A stretch of 47,250 nt of DNA from Treponema sp. Lineage in GTDB: Bacteria > Spirochaetota > Spirochaetia > Treponematales > Treponemataceae. The stretch covers positions 1 through 47,250 of the forward strand of contig JAILNY010000003.1 of the NCBI GenBank assembly GCA_024691105.1, given 5' to 3'. The notes beneath the pieces were generated by a model, which was not told the DNA's origin, searched no databases, and saw only the letters and a list, made by a program, of their open reading frames with translations. The translations under genes and the position numbers were made by a program. Every line of letters begins with the position of its first letter. Position 1 is the first letter of the stretch. Positions 14,363 to 21,876 of this stretch are shown here, piece after piece.

Positions 14363-15617
14363 GATTTTCACTTCCGATTTTCTTTACGGCTTCTATTGTA
14401 TCATATGCCATCTGTTCTGTCATATCCGGCCAGAGCGGAAGAGTAATCGTTCTTATAAACTGATTTTCTGCATTAGGAAAATTTTCTTTTGTAAAAGCCG
14501 TGTCAAGACTTTGCCAGTAGCTGAAGTGAAACAGCGGAATAAAATGCATTGAAACACCGATTCCATTTTGCTGCAGCTGGCGCGAAAACTCATCACGGTC
14601 AATCGTAAGTTTTTCAAGCTTAAGACGCATTAAATACAAATGCCATGAGTTTCCCTGGCCGTCAGGAGGAAGTTCCAAAAAATCAAAATTCTTAAACTCT
14701 TTATTATAAATATCAACGATTCGCTTTCGGCCTTTAAACATTGCGTCAGTCTTTTTAAGCTGAACGCGTCCAATAGCAGAAAGAATATCCGGAAGGTTAA
14801 ACTTAAATCCAGGAGCAACAATATCATATTGCCAGCTTGCCTTTGGGGATGTGTAACGGTCCCAGGTTGTTCTGTCCATTCCGTGAAGTCGCATCATCTG
14901 CATGTGCTTTGCAAGACCTTCGTCTTTTGTACAGACCATGCCGCCTTCGCCGGTTGTTAACGGCTTTGTTGCGTAAAAAGAAAAGACTCCTGCATCTCCA
15001 ATTGTTCCAGCATAGCCAAGCGGTGTAAGGCTTGGAAAAGAATGCGCGGCATCTTCTATAACGTAAATCTTGTTTTGCGGTGTTGAATATTTTTTAGCAA
15101 GTTCAAGGATTTTTTTCATGTTGCAGACATTTCCCGCAATATGAACAGGGACAATAGCCTTAATTATTTTTGCGTGAGTTTTTTCGTTTTCAATTAAAAT
15201 CTGTTCTATCTTATCTGCATCAATATTGTAAGAATCTTTTTCGATATCGCAAAAAATTACATCAGCGCCAAGATGCTTTGCACAGGCTGCAGTAGAAACA
15301 AAAGTGTAGGGCGTAGTAATTACACAGGTTCCCGGTTTTACCCCACAGGCATCCATTGCAAGAATCATTCCGCTGGTATTTGAATTTACGGCAAGACTGA
15401 TTACGTTTCTTGTCTGCGAGCCATCTCCTGTCGCGCAGTTTGAGTCCGAGTTTGAGGGCAATCCTTTATTCATAAACTCTGAAAATTCATTTTCAAATTC
15501 CAGCGTAACTTTCCCGGTTGTAAGCCAGCCGGATCTTACAACGTCCAGGACCGCTTTTTCTTCTTCTTCATTTAATGATGGACGTGAAAAAGGAACTTTT
15601 ATATTATTGTCTGCCAT
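14352..15617 (-). CDS. DegT/DnrJ/EryC1 sugar-nucleotide aminotransferase
   Basis: A 421-residue PLP enzyme. N-terminal VPFSRPSLNEEEEKAVLDVVRSGWLTTG, the VITTPYTFVSTA segment, VIEDAAHSF, and the PLP-lysine block FYATKPLTTGEGGM are diagnostic. It has a 23-residue insertion near residues 53-77 (SNSDSNCATGDGSQTRN) compared with typical members. These enzymes convert 4-keto sugar nucleotides to 4-amino sugars (PglE, PseC, SpsC, ArnB types). Downstream of a CapD-type dehydratase on the same strand, which would make its 4-keto substrate. SD GAGGGG precedes the ATG. Confidence 0.88.
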   Translation of the reverse strand: MADNNIKVPFSRPSLNEEEEKAVLDVVRSGWLTTGKVTLEFENEFSEFMNKGLPSNSDSNCATGDGSQTRNVISLAVNSNTSGMILAMDACGVKPGTCVITTPYTFVSTAACAKHLGADVIFCDIEKDSYNIDADKIEQILIENEKTHAKIIKAIVPVHIAGNVCNMKKILELAKKYSTPQNKIYVIEDAAHSFPSLTPLGYAGTIGDAGVFSFYATKPLTTGEGGMVCTKDEGLAKHMQMMRLHGMDRTTWDRYTSPKASWQYDIVAPGFKFNLPDILSAIGRVQLKKTDAMFKGRKRIVDIYNKEFKNFDFLELPPDGQGNSWHLYLMRLKLEKLTIDRDEFSRQLQQNGIGVSMHFIPLFHFSYWQSLDTAFTKENFPNAENQFIRTITLPLWPDMTEQMAYDTIEAVKKIGSENHVR

Positions 15618-15648
15618 ATTTTTCCCCTCAATTTAAGAACAGTTCAGC

Positions 15649-17139
15649 CTAAAAAACTTCGGATACTTCTGACTGATTTTGTTTTAGTTCTGGAATTACT
15701 TTCTGCAAGGTTTCTCTAAGCAAAAGAACATTGCGGTATTTTGTTTTATCGGTGCAGCATTCGCTTAAACAGATTTCCTTTAGTTCTTCGATAAGCTGTT
15801 CAAGATTAAAGTTAAGCGGAAGTGAAGAAAGCTTTAAAATTTTTGAATATTCGGTAGCCTGTGGATTTTCTTCTTTTAACCATAACGGTTCTGTAAGGCG
15901 TTCACCTTTACGAACACCCGTATATAAAATCTCAATGTCTTTTCCAGGTTCAAGACCACTGAACTCAATTATATGCTCTGCAAGATCTTTAATCTTAATC
16001 GGCTCACCCATATCCAGAAGATACGAAAAACCATTTTTACCGACACCGCCTGTCTGCAGAACAAGCGAACAGGCTTCCGGTATCGTCATAAAAAAGCGTT
16101 CCATGCGCGGATCCGTTACAGTAACCGGACCGCCGTTTTTAATCTGTTCCATAAAGAGCGGAAGAATTGAACCTCGCGAACCAAGAACGTTTCCAAAACG
16201 GACAAACATAAAGTCTTGATTTTTTACTTTAGAAGAAGCATCAAGCAAAAGTTTTTCGCACAAAAATTTTGATGCTCCGTAAATCGAAACAGGGCTGACA
16301 GCTTTGTCGGTCGAAATTAAAACAAATTTTTTTACGCCAAATTCAATGCTTGCGTCCAAAAGATTTTTTGTTCCAAAGACATTGTTTTCAATAACGGCAA
16401 CCGGATTTTCTTCCATCAAAGGAACATGCTTATAGGCCGCACAATGAAAAATTACATCGCATTTTGTGTGTGAAATTATATAGCGAACATATTCTCTGTC
16501 TTTCATGTCGCCTATAATCGGAACAATTGTCGCTTTTTCGCCGACGCCTTCAGCCTGTAATACTTTAAGCTCGCGGTTAATCTGATAGATTGAATTTTCT
16601 CCGTGCCCAAAAAGGTAAAGACGTTCGGCTCCACCACTTAAAAGCTGGCGCGCAAGTTCCGAGCCGATAGAACCACCGGCACCGGTTATTAAAACGCGCT
16701 TTCCGCGGAGATATGAAAGGCTTTCTTTTAAGGAAATTGTGACAGGAGTTCGGCCAAGAATATCAAGCGGGTCAATCTCGCGCGCCTGTACAAGGTGAGC
16801 CGTTCCGTTTACAACCTGGCTTATGCTTGGTAAAATTTTAATATGCTTAAAGCCGTTTTTCTTTAGAGATTCATAGATTGCCTTAATCTTTTCTACTTTG
16901 GCACTTGGAATTGCGATTATCGCTTCGTCAGAATCTGCAGACTTTAAAAGGTGAATGACATCTTCGATAGGCCCTAAAACCGGAATCCCGTCAATGTCTT
17001 TGCCGATAAGCGCTTTGTCATCATCAAGAAAAGCCGAAACCGAGCCAAAAATCTTTTTACGCTTGATATCGCCGGCAATCATCTGGCCGGCAAAGCCTGC
17101 ACCAATTATATAAAAATGTGAAACCTGTTTCTTAATCAT
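15649..17139 (-). CDS. CapD/FlaA1-type sugar-nucleotide 4,6-dehydratase, soluble form
   Basis: A 496-residue protein. Residues 1-130 form a CoA-binding-like Rossmann domain (FYIIGAGFAGQMIAGDIKRK). Residues 140-440 form the extended SDR domain (VLITGAGGSIGSELARQLL, DVIFHCAAYKHVPLMEENPV, STDKAVSPVSIYGASKFLCEKLL). Membrane-bound relatives such as WbpM and PglF have four N-terminal helices, absent here. In those enzymes the position before GA[ST]K is usually Met; here it is Tyr (IYGASK), the classical SDR catalytic Tyr-x-x-x-Lys. Expected reaction: UDP-GlcNAc-type 4,6-dehydration. The mRNA leader carries a hairpin plus T7 just before the ATG (17145-17166); no Shine-Dalgarno is obvious. Confidence 0.85.
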   Translation of the reverse strand: MIKKQVSHFYIIGAGFAGQMIAGDIKRKKIFGSVSAFLDDDKALIGKDIDGIPVLGPIEDVIHLLKSADSDEAIIAIPSAKVEKIKAIYESLKKNGFKHIKILPSISQVVNGTAHLVQAREIDPLDILGRTPVTISLKESLSYLRGKRVLITGAGGSIGSELARQLLSGGAERLYLFGHGENSIYQINRELKVLQAEGVGEKATIVPIIGDMKDREYVRYIISHTKCDVIFHCAAYKHVPLMEENPVAVIENNVFGTKNLLDASIEFGVKKFVLISTDKAVSPVSIYGASKFLCEKLLLDASSKVKNQDFMFVRFGNVLGSRGSILPLFMEQIKNGGPVTVTDPRMERFFMTIPEACSLVLQTGGVGKNGFSYLLDMGEPIKIKDLAEHIIEFSGLEPGKDIEILYTGVRKGERLTEPLWLKEENPQATEYSKILKLSSLPLNFNLEQLIEELKEICLSECCTDKTKYRNVLLLRETLQKVIPELKQNQSEVSEVF

Positions 17140-17144
17140 TCATT

Positions 17145-17166
17145 TAAAAAAATCCAAACGGATTTT
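17145..17166 (-). terminator. Attenuator-like hairpin in the capD-type leader
   Basis: Minus strand TAAAATCC-GTTT-GGATTTTTTT, ending six bases before the ATG at 17139. An upstream TATAAT (17183-17178, minus) places it inside the transcribed leader. Confidence 0.4.
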
Positions 17167-17275
17167 ACCCACCTTTTATTATATTACCATACAATTTTGC
17201 TTTCTTCAATTAAAAATCTTTTGCTAAACTCTTATTTTTAAATGCCGATATTCAAAAAGTAGATTGAGGTTTTTT

Positions 17276-17794
17276 ATGAATCTTTGCAAAAAAATTATAT
17301 TTTCACTGTTGCTTTTAACCGGAAGTTTTGTAAGTGCAAAATCTTTTTCACTTCAAATTATCCAGAAAAACGGCTCTGAAAATGTTGTTTACAATGCATC
17401 TGTTATGCTTGAACAGACAATTATGGATTATTTTTATGAGCACGCATATATAGTGTCAAATAGTCCGGTAATTATTCAGAAAAAAGGTCAGAATATTGAT
17501 TCTGAATTACAGAAATCTTTTGATGAAGCACAGGAAGGAAGCTTAGATTACATAATTGAAGCATTTGTGTATTTTAATCTTTCAGATTCAAATAACCCCG
17601 AAGAAGCACTTCTGAGCAATATTGATAAAATTGAATGGAAGGTTGTTTCGCTTTATGACCGGTCTACAATTGCCAGCGGAAATGCAGTTCCCGGCAAAAA
17701 ATATAGAAACGACGATGACGGCTTATTTTATTTTGCAAATGAATTAGCTGAACACATAAAAAAGGCGATAGAATCAAAGGGTGGTAGCAAATGA
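17276..17794 (+). CDS. Exported protein of unknown function
   Basis: A 172-residue protein with a signal peptide (MNLCKKIIFSLLLLTGSFVSA). The mature part shows alternating short beta-like and helical segments and no family I recognise. ATG 17276 is chosen because GAGG (17265-17268) is seven bases upstream; an in-frame TTG at 17264 has no such support. The stop overlaps the start of the next gene (ATGA), so the two envelope proteins are translationally coupled and probably act together. The mixed length and periplasmic prediction resemble outer-membrane-associated accessory proteins, but this is only an impression. Confidence 0.75.
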   Translation: MNLCKKIIFSLLLLTGSFVSAKSFSLQIIQKNGSENVVYNASVMLEQTIMDYFYEHAYIVSNSPVIIQKKGQNIDSELQKSFDEAQEGSLDYIIEAFVYFNLSDSNNPEEALLSNIDKIEWKVVSLYDRSTIASGNAVPGKKYRNDDDGLFYFANELAEHIKKAIESKGGSK

Positions 17795-19539
17795 AAAAAA
17801 TCTTTAGTTTAATCAGTTTTTTATTCATAAATATGATACTTGTTTCAGCAAGTCCTTCTCTTGATGGAAGAGTAATCGTTGCTGACTCAGGAGCATTTCC
17901 ACCTGGATTGTTTGCAAAAACTGTTGGATACCTTCCGGGAGATACAATCAGTGTTACAAATCCGGCTAACGGAATGAATGTTGATATTCTCGTAATCGGT
18001 TCACTTGATCCGTCAGAAGGTGTTGCAATTCTTTTGAGCCCGGAAGCAGCTGACTCTCTTGATATCAAAAAAGATGCCAATATGCTTGTAAAGCTTACAA
18101 AGCGTTCCGGAGAGCTTGACGAAAACGCTTCTGGAACCTGTGTTTTAACAAAAAGCACGGAACCGTATGAAAAGACTCCTGTTGCTCAGAAAGAAGAAGA
18201 ACCTGCCACAGATGACAAAGAAGAACTTGACGTTCCTCAAGAAGTAGAAACTGATGCTCCAGAAGAAGACTTTGTAGAAGCAGATGTATCTGACGAAGTT
18301 TCTGAAGAAGTTGAAGAAATTACTGAAGAAGTGCCTGCAGAAACTTCAGAAGAAATTCCTGAATCTGTAGAAGAAGTTCCAGCTGAAACTACAGAAGAAA
18401 CTATTGTAGAAGAAAGTCTTAGCGAAGAAAATTCAGAAGAGCCCCACGAAAATTATGAAGATTTTGAATCGACAACAGAAGAAGTTGAAGAGGAAATTAT
18501 AGAAGAAGAAATTCCTGATGAAGCAGAAGAAACTGCTGAAGAACAGAAGGAAGTTCCCCCGGTAGAAGACGATTATGTTCCACCGGAAGAAGAATTTGTT
18601 GACGAAGAAGAAATCCCGGAAGAAGAAATCCCGGAAGAAGAAAGCTCAGATGAAGAAGTGAAAGAAGAAGTTACACCGGTAGAAGATGACTATGTTCCAC
18701 CGGAAGAGGAATCTGTAGAAGAAGATGAGCTTCCACCGGAATACGAAGAAGAAAAACCTGCTGTTGAAGATGACTATGTTCCACCAGAAGAAGAATCTGT
18801 TGAAGAAGAGGAACTTCCGGAGGATGAAGGTGTAGAAGAGCCTTCTGAAGAAGAGATTCCTGCAGAAGAATCTGAGGAAGAAGCAGAAAATGAAGAAGAA
18901 CCTTTGGAAGAAGCAGAAGAACCTGAAGAGGCTGTTCCAGAATCTGAAGAGGTTGAAGAAGAAGAACTTCCACCGGAAGAAGAACTTGAAGAAGAAGCTC
19001 CTGTAGAGGACGAACTTGAAGACGAAGAGCCTGAAGAGGAACCTGAAGAAGAACCTGAAGAAGAACCTGAAGAAGAACCTGAAGAAGAAACTCCGGCTCC
19101 TGTTGCTGAGTCCATTGACGACGAACTTGATGAAGATGAGGATTATGATGAGTTTGCCGGAATCTCACTTGTTCCTGCAGAAGAAAATCCTCCTGTAGTA
19201 GAAGAAAAAGAGACACCAGAAACCGTTGTTGAAGTAGAAGAAGTAGAAGAACCTGCTAGTGAACCTGCTCCATATGTTAAGAAGGTTGGTAAGGCCTGCC
19301 AGATTATTAATGGACTTGAAAAAGGTAAGTACTATATTCAGATTGCAGCTTATACAAAAGAAGATAATGTAAACGAAGTTGCAGAGAAATATGGCGACAA
19401 GTATCCTGTAGTCGTAGAAAAGAAAAATGGAAAGAACATCGTAATGATTGGACCACTTTCTATGGACGAATACGGAACCGTATTGCAGCGATTCAAGGCA
19501 TTCGGCTTTAAGGATGCATTCTTAAGAAAAGGTAAATAA
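17791..19539 (+). CDS. RlpA-like barrel protein with acidic linker and SPOR domain
   Basis: A 582-residue protein: signal peptide (about 1-20); a domain at 25-110 (DGRVIVADSGAFPPGLFAKTVGY...DILVIG) that resembles the double-psi beta-barrel of RlpA; a Glu/Pro/Asp-rich linker (about 130-490); and a C-terminal SPOR domain (about 505-582, KYYIQIAAYTKEDN...VMIGPLSMDEYGTVLQRFKAFGFKDAFLRKG). SPOR domains bind denuded peptidoglycan, usually at division sites. The linker includes three VEDDYVPPEEE units and a run of EEEP units, encoded by tandem 12-base repeats near 19037-19090. With its coupled upstream neighbour it is likely a peptidoglycan-associated envelope protein. The barrel assignment is tentative; the SPOR assignment is firm. 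Confidence 0.8.
   Translation: MKKIFSLISFLFINMILVSASPSLDGRVIVADSGAFPPGLFAKTVGYLPGDTISVTNPANGMNVDILVIGSLDPSEGVAILLSPEAADSLDIKKDANMLVKLTKRSGELDENASGTCVLTKSTEPYEKTPVAQKEEEPATDDKEELDVPQEVETDAPEEDFVEADVSDEVSEEVEEITEEVPAETSEEIPESVEEVPAETTEETIVEESLSEENSEEPHENYEDFESTTEEVEEEIIEEEIPDEAEETAEEQKEVPPVEDDYVPPEEEFVDEEEIPEEEIPEEESSDEEVKEEVTPVEDDYVPPEEESVEEDELPPEYEEEKPAVEDDYVPPEEESVEEEELPEDEGVEEPSEEEIPAEESEEEAENEEEPLEEAEEPEEAVPESEEVEEEELPPEEELEEEAPVEDELEDEEPEEEPEEEPEEEPEEEPEEETPAPVAESIDDELDEDEDYDEFAGISLVPAEENPPVVEEKETPETVVEVEEVEEPASEPAPYVKKVGKACQIINGLEKGKYYIQIAAYTKEDNVNEVAEKYGDKYPVVVEKKNGKNIVMIGPLSMDEYGTVLQRFKAFGFKDAFLRKGK
18556..19092 (+). repeat. Coding repeats in the acidic linker
   Basis: Three imperfect units encoding VEDDYVPPEEE start near 18562, 18680 and 18762. 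A tandem array of the 12-base unit GAAGAACCTGAA runs from about 19037 to 19090. These are sites where length variation by slippage is plausible while staying in frame. Confidence 0.7.
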
Positions 19540-19546
19540 TTCTTAA

Positions 19547-19586
19547 AAAAGAGAGGCGCGGTTATAAAGACCGCGTCTTTTTTTTT
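19547..19586 (+). terminator. Intrinsic terminator after the SPOR gene
   Basis: GAGGCGCGGT pairs with ACCGCGTCTT (two G-U pairs) and is followed by T9. Confidence 0.85.
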
Positions 19587-19589
19587 AAA

Positions 19590-19601
19590 GGCTCGTGAGC
19601 C
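19590..19601. other. Short palindromic hairpin after terminator
   Basis: GGCTCGTGAGCC, a compact inverted repeat just beyond the T-run. A similar GGACTTGGAGTCC lies in the same position behind the tRNA terminator at 44444. Confidence 0.4.
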
Positions 19602-19614
19602 GATAAAAATATGA

Positions 19615-19643
19615 TTGACAAATAAAATAATTTTTATTATTTT
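19615..19643 (+). promoter_or_regulatory. tmRNA promoter
   Basis: Consensus TTGACA (19615-19620), 17-base spacer, TATTTT (19638-19643), 12 bases upstream of the tmRNA 5' end. Confidence 0.65.
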
Positions 19644-19654
19644 TAATGTTACAT

Positions 19655-20006
19655 GGGGGTGCACCGGTTTCGACGGATTTGATAATTCTTTTATTGCAGG
19701 TAGGATTCATTGCCTGTTCCTTAAACAGACGAAAACAATTAACTGGCGAATCTAATTCACAGTTTGCTCTCGCTGCGTAAGCGAAAGCCGGTAATCTGAC
19801 CGCACGGTCTTGAGCTGTCGGAATTACTGTCACCAAACCAAGGCTTGCTTCATTTTGAGTCAGAGCATTATGCGGGACTTTTTTCTGAATAAGGAGACGA
19901 CGCTTGTGGTGCTGCTACCGTTTCCCGACAACCACCTCGCACCGATAAACCTGTAGACGTAACTGGGTTGCTTATTCGGACGGGGGTTCAATTCCCCCCA
20001 TCTCCA
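19655..20006 (+). ncRNA. ssrA: Transfer-messenger RNA (tmRNA)
   Basis: The 5' end GGGGGTGCACCGGTTTCGAC and the 3' T-arm and acceptor GGGTTCAATTCCCCCCAT then CTCCA are diagnostic. The acceptor stem forms between GGGGGTG and CATCTCC with G-U pairs, and CCA is encoded. The tag reading frame ends FALAA-stop (TAA 19778-19780). With a GGC resume codon at 19745 the tag would be A-GESNSQFALAA, 12 residues. tmRNA with SmpB rescues stalled ribosomes and marks the product for proteolysis. The T-rich segment just after the 3' end may serve termination; the opposing DUF368 gene stops three bases beyond. Confidence 0.95.
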
Positions 20007-20009
20007 GTT

Positions 20010-20909
20010 TTATTTCTTTTCTTTACTGTTTCCTGTGTCAAGTTTTGTACTCATATAAGAAAGTACAAAACCTGCACAAACGCAGAGTACATATACCGAC
20101 ACATTTATAAAACCAAGTTCGGCCTTTGATGGAATTAATAAGCCACACGATGCTATAATCAATCCTAAAATAAATGAATATGTTTCGTTAGGAGCTTTTT
20201 TAAGGAGAATGCTGATTAATTTAGCACCTGCTAAAAGTCCTATAATAATTCCTGCTCCATTTGGCAAAAGCAAAAAAAGCGCTGTAAAAAAAGTCTCTTT
20301 TGCTAAAAGAGCTTTTATAGAACAGATGATTATAGGATAGATTCCTAATACAAGCATTATAAGGGAACCGCTGATTCCTGGAATAATCATTGCGATAGCG
20401 CCTAAAATTCCACCTATAAAAAGCTTAATAAAAAGCATTGTTGTCAATTGTGGAAGCACAGTAATTGTTTTATCTGTTGCCATGCCGATTTTCTTCTGGA
20501 TTATATCAAACGAAATTATTAAAACAATTCCTAAAAAAATAAAAAGACCTTCCCTTATTTTTAATCCGACAGTCGGCTTTTTTTCTCCGTATGTAAAGGC
20601 TTTGTTGATTAAAAGTGGAATGCTTCCTATTAAGAGTCCTGTAAAGAAAAAGTTTGTCTGATCTGGACATTTAGTATAAAGAATCGTAATTAACTCGCTG
20701 AATATTACAATTCCTGATGCCATTCCTAAAAGAATCGGCAGCACAAATTTCCAGTTTTGAATTAATTTTTTTACATTTAGCGTTATGGCATTTACAAACT
20801 TATCATAAATATTAAATACAACAACAAGTGTCCCGCCAGAGACACCCGGAATTACATTTGCAATTCCAACAAAAATTCCGATAAAAAAAGTTTTTAAAAT
20901 TTCAATCAT
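20010..20909 (-). CDS. DUF368 family membrane protein (polyprenyl-phosphate translocase type)
   Basis: A 299-residue polytopic membrane protein with about eight to ten helices. It shows the paired family motif: NVIPGVSGGTLVV (about 18-30) and MIIPGISGSLIML in the second half, an inverted-repeat fold. DUF368 proteins (PopT) have been identified as recyclers of undecaprenyl phosphate across the inner membrane, so this gene would support cell-wall and glycan synthesis. It stops three bases from the tmRNA 3' end. The upstream region holds the terminator of the partner-switching operon; no SD is obvious before the ATG. Confidence 0.85.
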   Translation of the reverse strand: MIEILKTFFIGIFVGIANVIPGVSGGTLVVVFNIYDKFVNAITLNVKKLIQNWKFVLPILLGMASGIVIFSELITILYTKCPDQTNFFFTGLLIGSIPLLINKAFTYGEKKPTVGLKIREGLFIFLGIVLIISFDIIQKKIGMATDKTITVLPQLTTMLFIKLFIGGILGAIAMIIPGISGSLIMLVLGIYPIIICSIKALLAKETFFTALFLLLPNGAGIIIGLLAGAKLISILLKKAPNETYSFILGLIIASCGLLIPSKAELGFINVSVYVLCVCAGFVLSYMSTKLDTGNSKEKK

Positions 20910-20925
20910 AATATCAAATAATAAT

Positions 20926-20954
20926 AAAAAAAGCCGCCTGTATCAACAGACGGC
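20926..20954 (-). terminator. Terminator of the partner-switching operon
   Basis: On the minus strand GCCG-T-CTGT / ACAG-G-CGGC stem with one mismatch, followed by T7. Confidence 0.8.
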
Positions 20955-20974
20955 ACTAAGCAGCATTGTTAAAA

Positions 20975-21505
20975 TTAGTGATGTTTCTGCTGGAATCTTT
21001 TAAGCATTGCAACACCGTTTTTCTTGCCGTTGTATACAAAGCCGCCGTCCCAGTATTCAAGAGCTGCAAACAAAGCGTTACCACCATCCTGATCATCGCT
21101 CTGCTTTGTTCTGAATGAAACAAAGTTAGAAAGCATTTCATAATTCTGCTTATGAAGAGCTTCAATTCTGTTTCTGTTAAATTCATTCCATTTGTCGAGG
21201 TCTTTAAAACCTTCACCTTCGTCTTCTACGATGATATGAGCATGAGTAGGGCTGAATGAATACCATACTGTTACTTTTTTGTTTACATCGCAGTTATTTC
21301 CGTGTTTAACGGCATTTTTAATAACTTCAGAAATCTGCTGTTCAAGAAGGTTTAATTCCTTGATTTCTGTTGGCGCAGACTGAACGATAAGCAAAGTAAA
21401 GTATCTGATCTGGCGAAAGTCAGAAGGGAATTCCTTTTTTAACATGTTTGTTTTGTCGAACAATGGGTCATTGTCGTCAGAGCGTAATTCTTTTAAGCCG
21501 TCCAT
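20975..21505 (-). CDS. RsbW-like anti-sigma / serine kinase ATPase
   Basis: A 176-residue GHKL ATPase of the HATPase_c_2 group. N-box QQISEVIKNAVKHGNN and G1 box HIIVEDEGEGFKD are clear, with a Gly-rich lid region (DQDGGNALFAALEY). Such proteins bind a sigma factor or other partner and phosphorylate a STAS antagonist; the antagonist gene is directly upstream. No sigma-factor gene accompanies it, so the output target may lie elsewhere or be a non-sigma partner. SD GAGG before ATG 21505. Last gene of a three-gene operon. Confidence 0.85.
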   Translation of the reverse strand: MDGLKELRSDDNDPLFDKTNMLKKEFPSDFRQIRYFTLLIVQSAPTEIKELNLLEQQISEVIKNAVKHGNNCDVNKKVTVWYSFSPTHAHIIVEDEGEGFKDLDKWNEFNRNRIEALHKQNYEMLSNFVSFRTKQSDDQDGGNALFAALEYWDGGFVYNGKKNGVAMLKRFQQKHH

Positions 21506-21519
21506 GCGTATTACCTCAC

Positions 21520-21858
21520 TTAGTCTTTAATCATTAAAAGAGCTTCTTCAACACTATTTGCAATAGGGAAGTAACCCATAAGTTTTGTAAGTTCAATAAC
21601 CTTTTTTACAGAGCCATGAACATTAGAAATGGCAAATTTCAAATTCATCTTTTTCATTGTGGAACAGATGTAAATGAGAGCACCAATTCCTGATGAGTCG
21701 ATGTAATCTACCTGCTCAAGGTTTATAATGAAATTCTTGACGTTTTTTTCAAGCATTTTCATTACAAGCTCCTTCAGCTTATAAGAATTGTACAAGTCCA
21801 TTTCTCCGTTTACATCGATAATGTAAATCTCTCCGTTTTTACGTATTTTAAGTTCCAT
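21520..21858 (-). CDS. STAS-domain anti-anti-sigma factor (RsbV/SpoIIAA-like)
   Basis: A 112-residue single STAS domain. The phosphorylation loop YIDSSGIGAL is intact, with S56 the likely phosphoserine by comparison with SpoIIAA. The protein would bind the RsbW-like ATPase when dephosphorylated by the upstream phosphatase. SD AAGGAG eight bases before the ATG; 14 bases separate its stop from the next start. Confidence 0.9.
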   Translation of the reverse strand: MELKIRKNGEIYIIDVNGEMDLYNSYKLKELVMKMLEKNVKNFIINLEQVDYIDSSGIGALIYICSTMKKMNLKFAISNVHGSVKKVIELTKLMGYFPIANSVEEALLMIKD

Positions 21859-21876
21859 AACAGAAGCTCCTTCCCC

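Noticed and set aside
18556..19092. CRISPR-like array
   Set aside because: The repeats are in frame, without unique spacers, and encode an acidic protein linker.
18671..19216. Long open frames opposite the acidic-linker gene encoding Leu/Gln- or Ser/Gly-rich proteins
   Set aside because: They are antisense shadows of GAA/GAG-rich repeats, lack ribosome sites and have no domain content.
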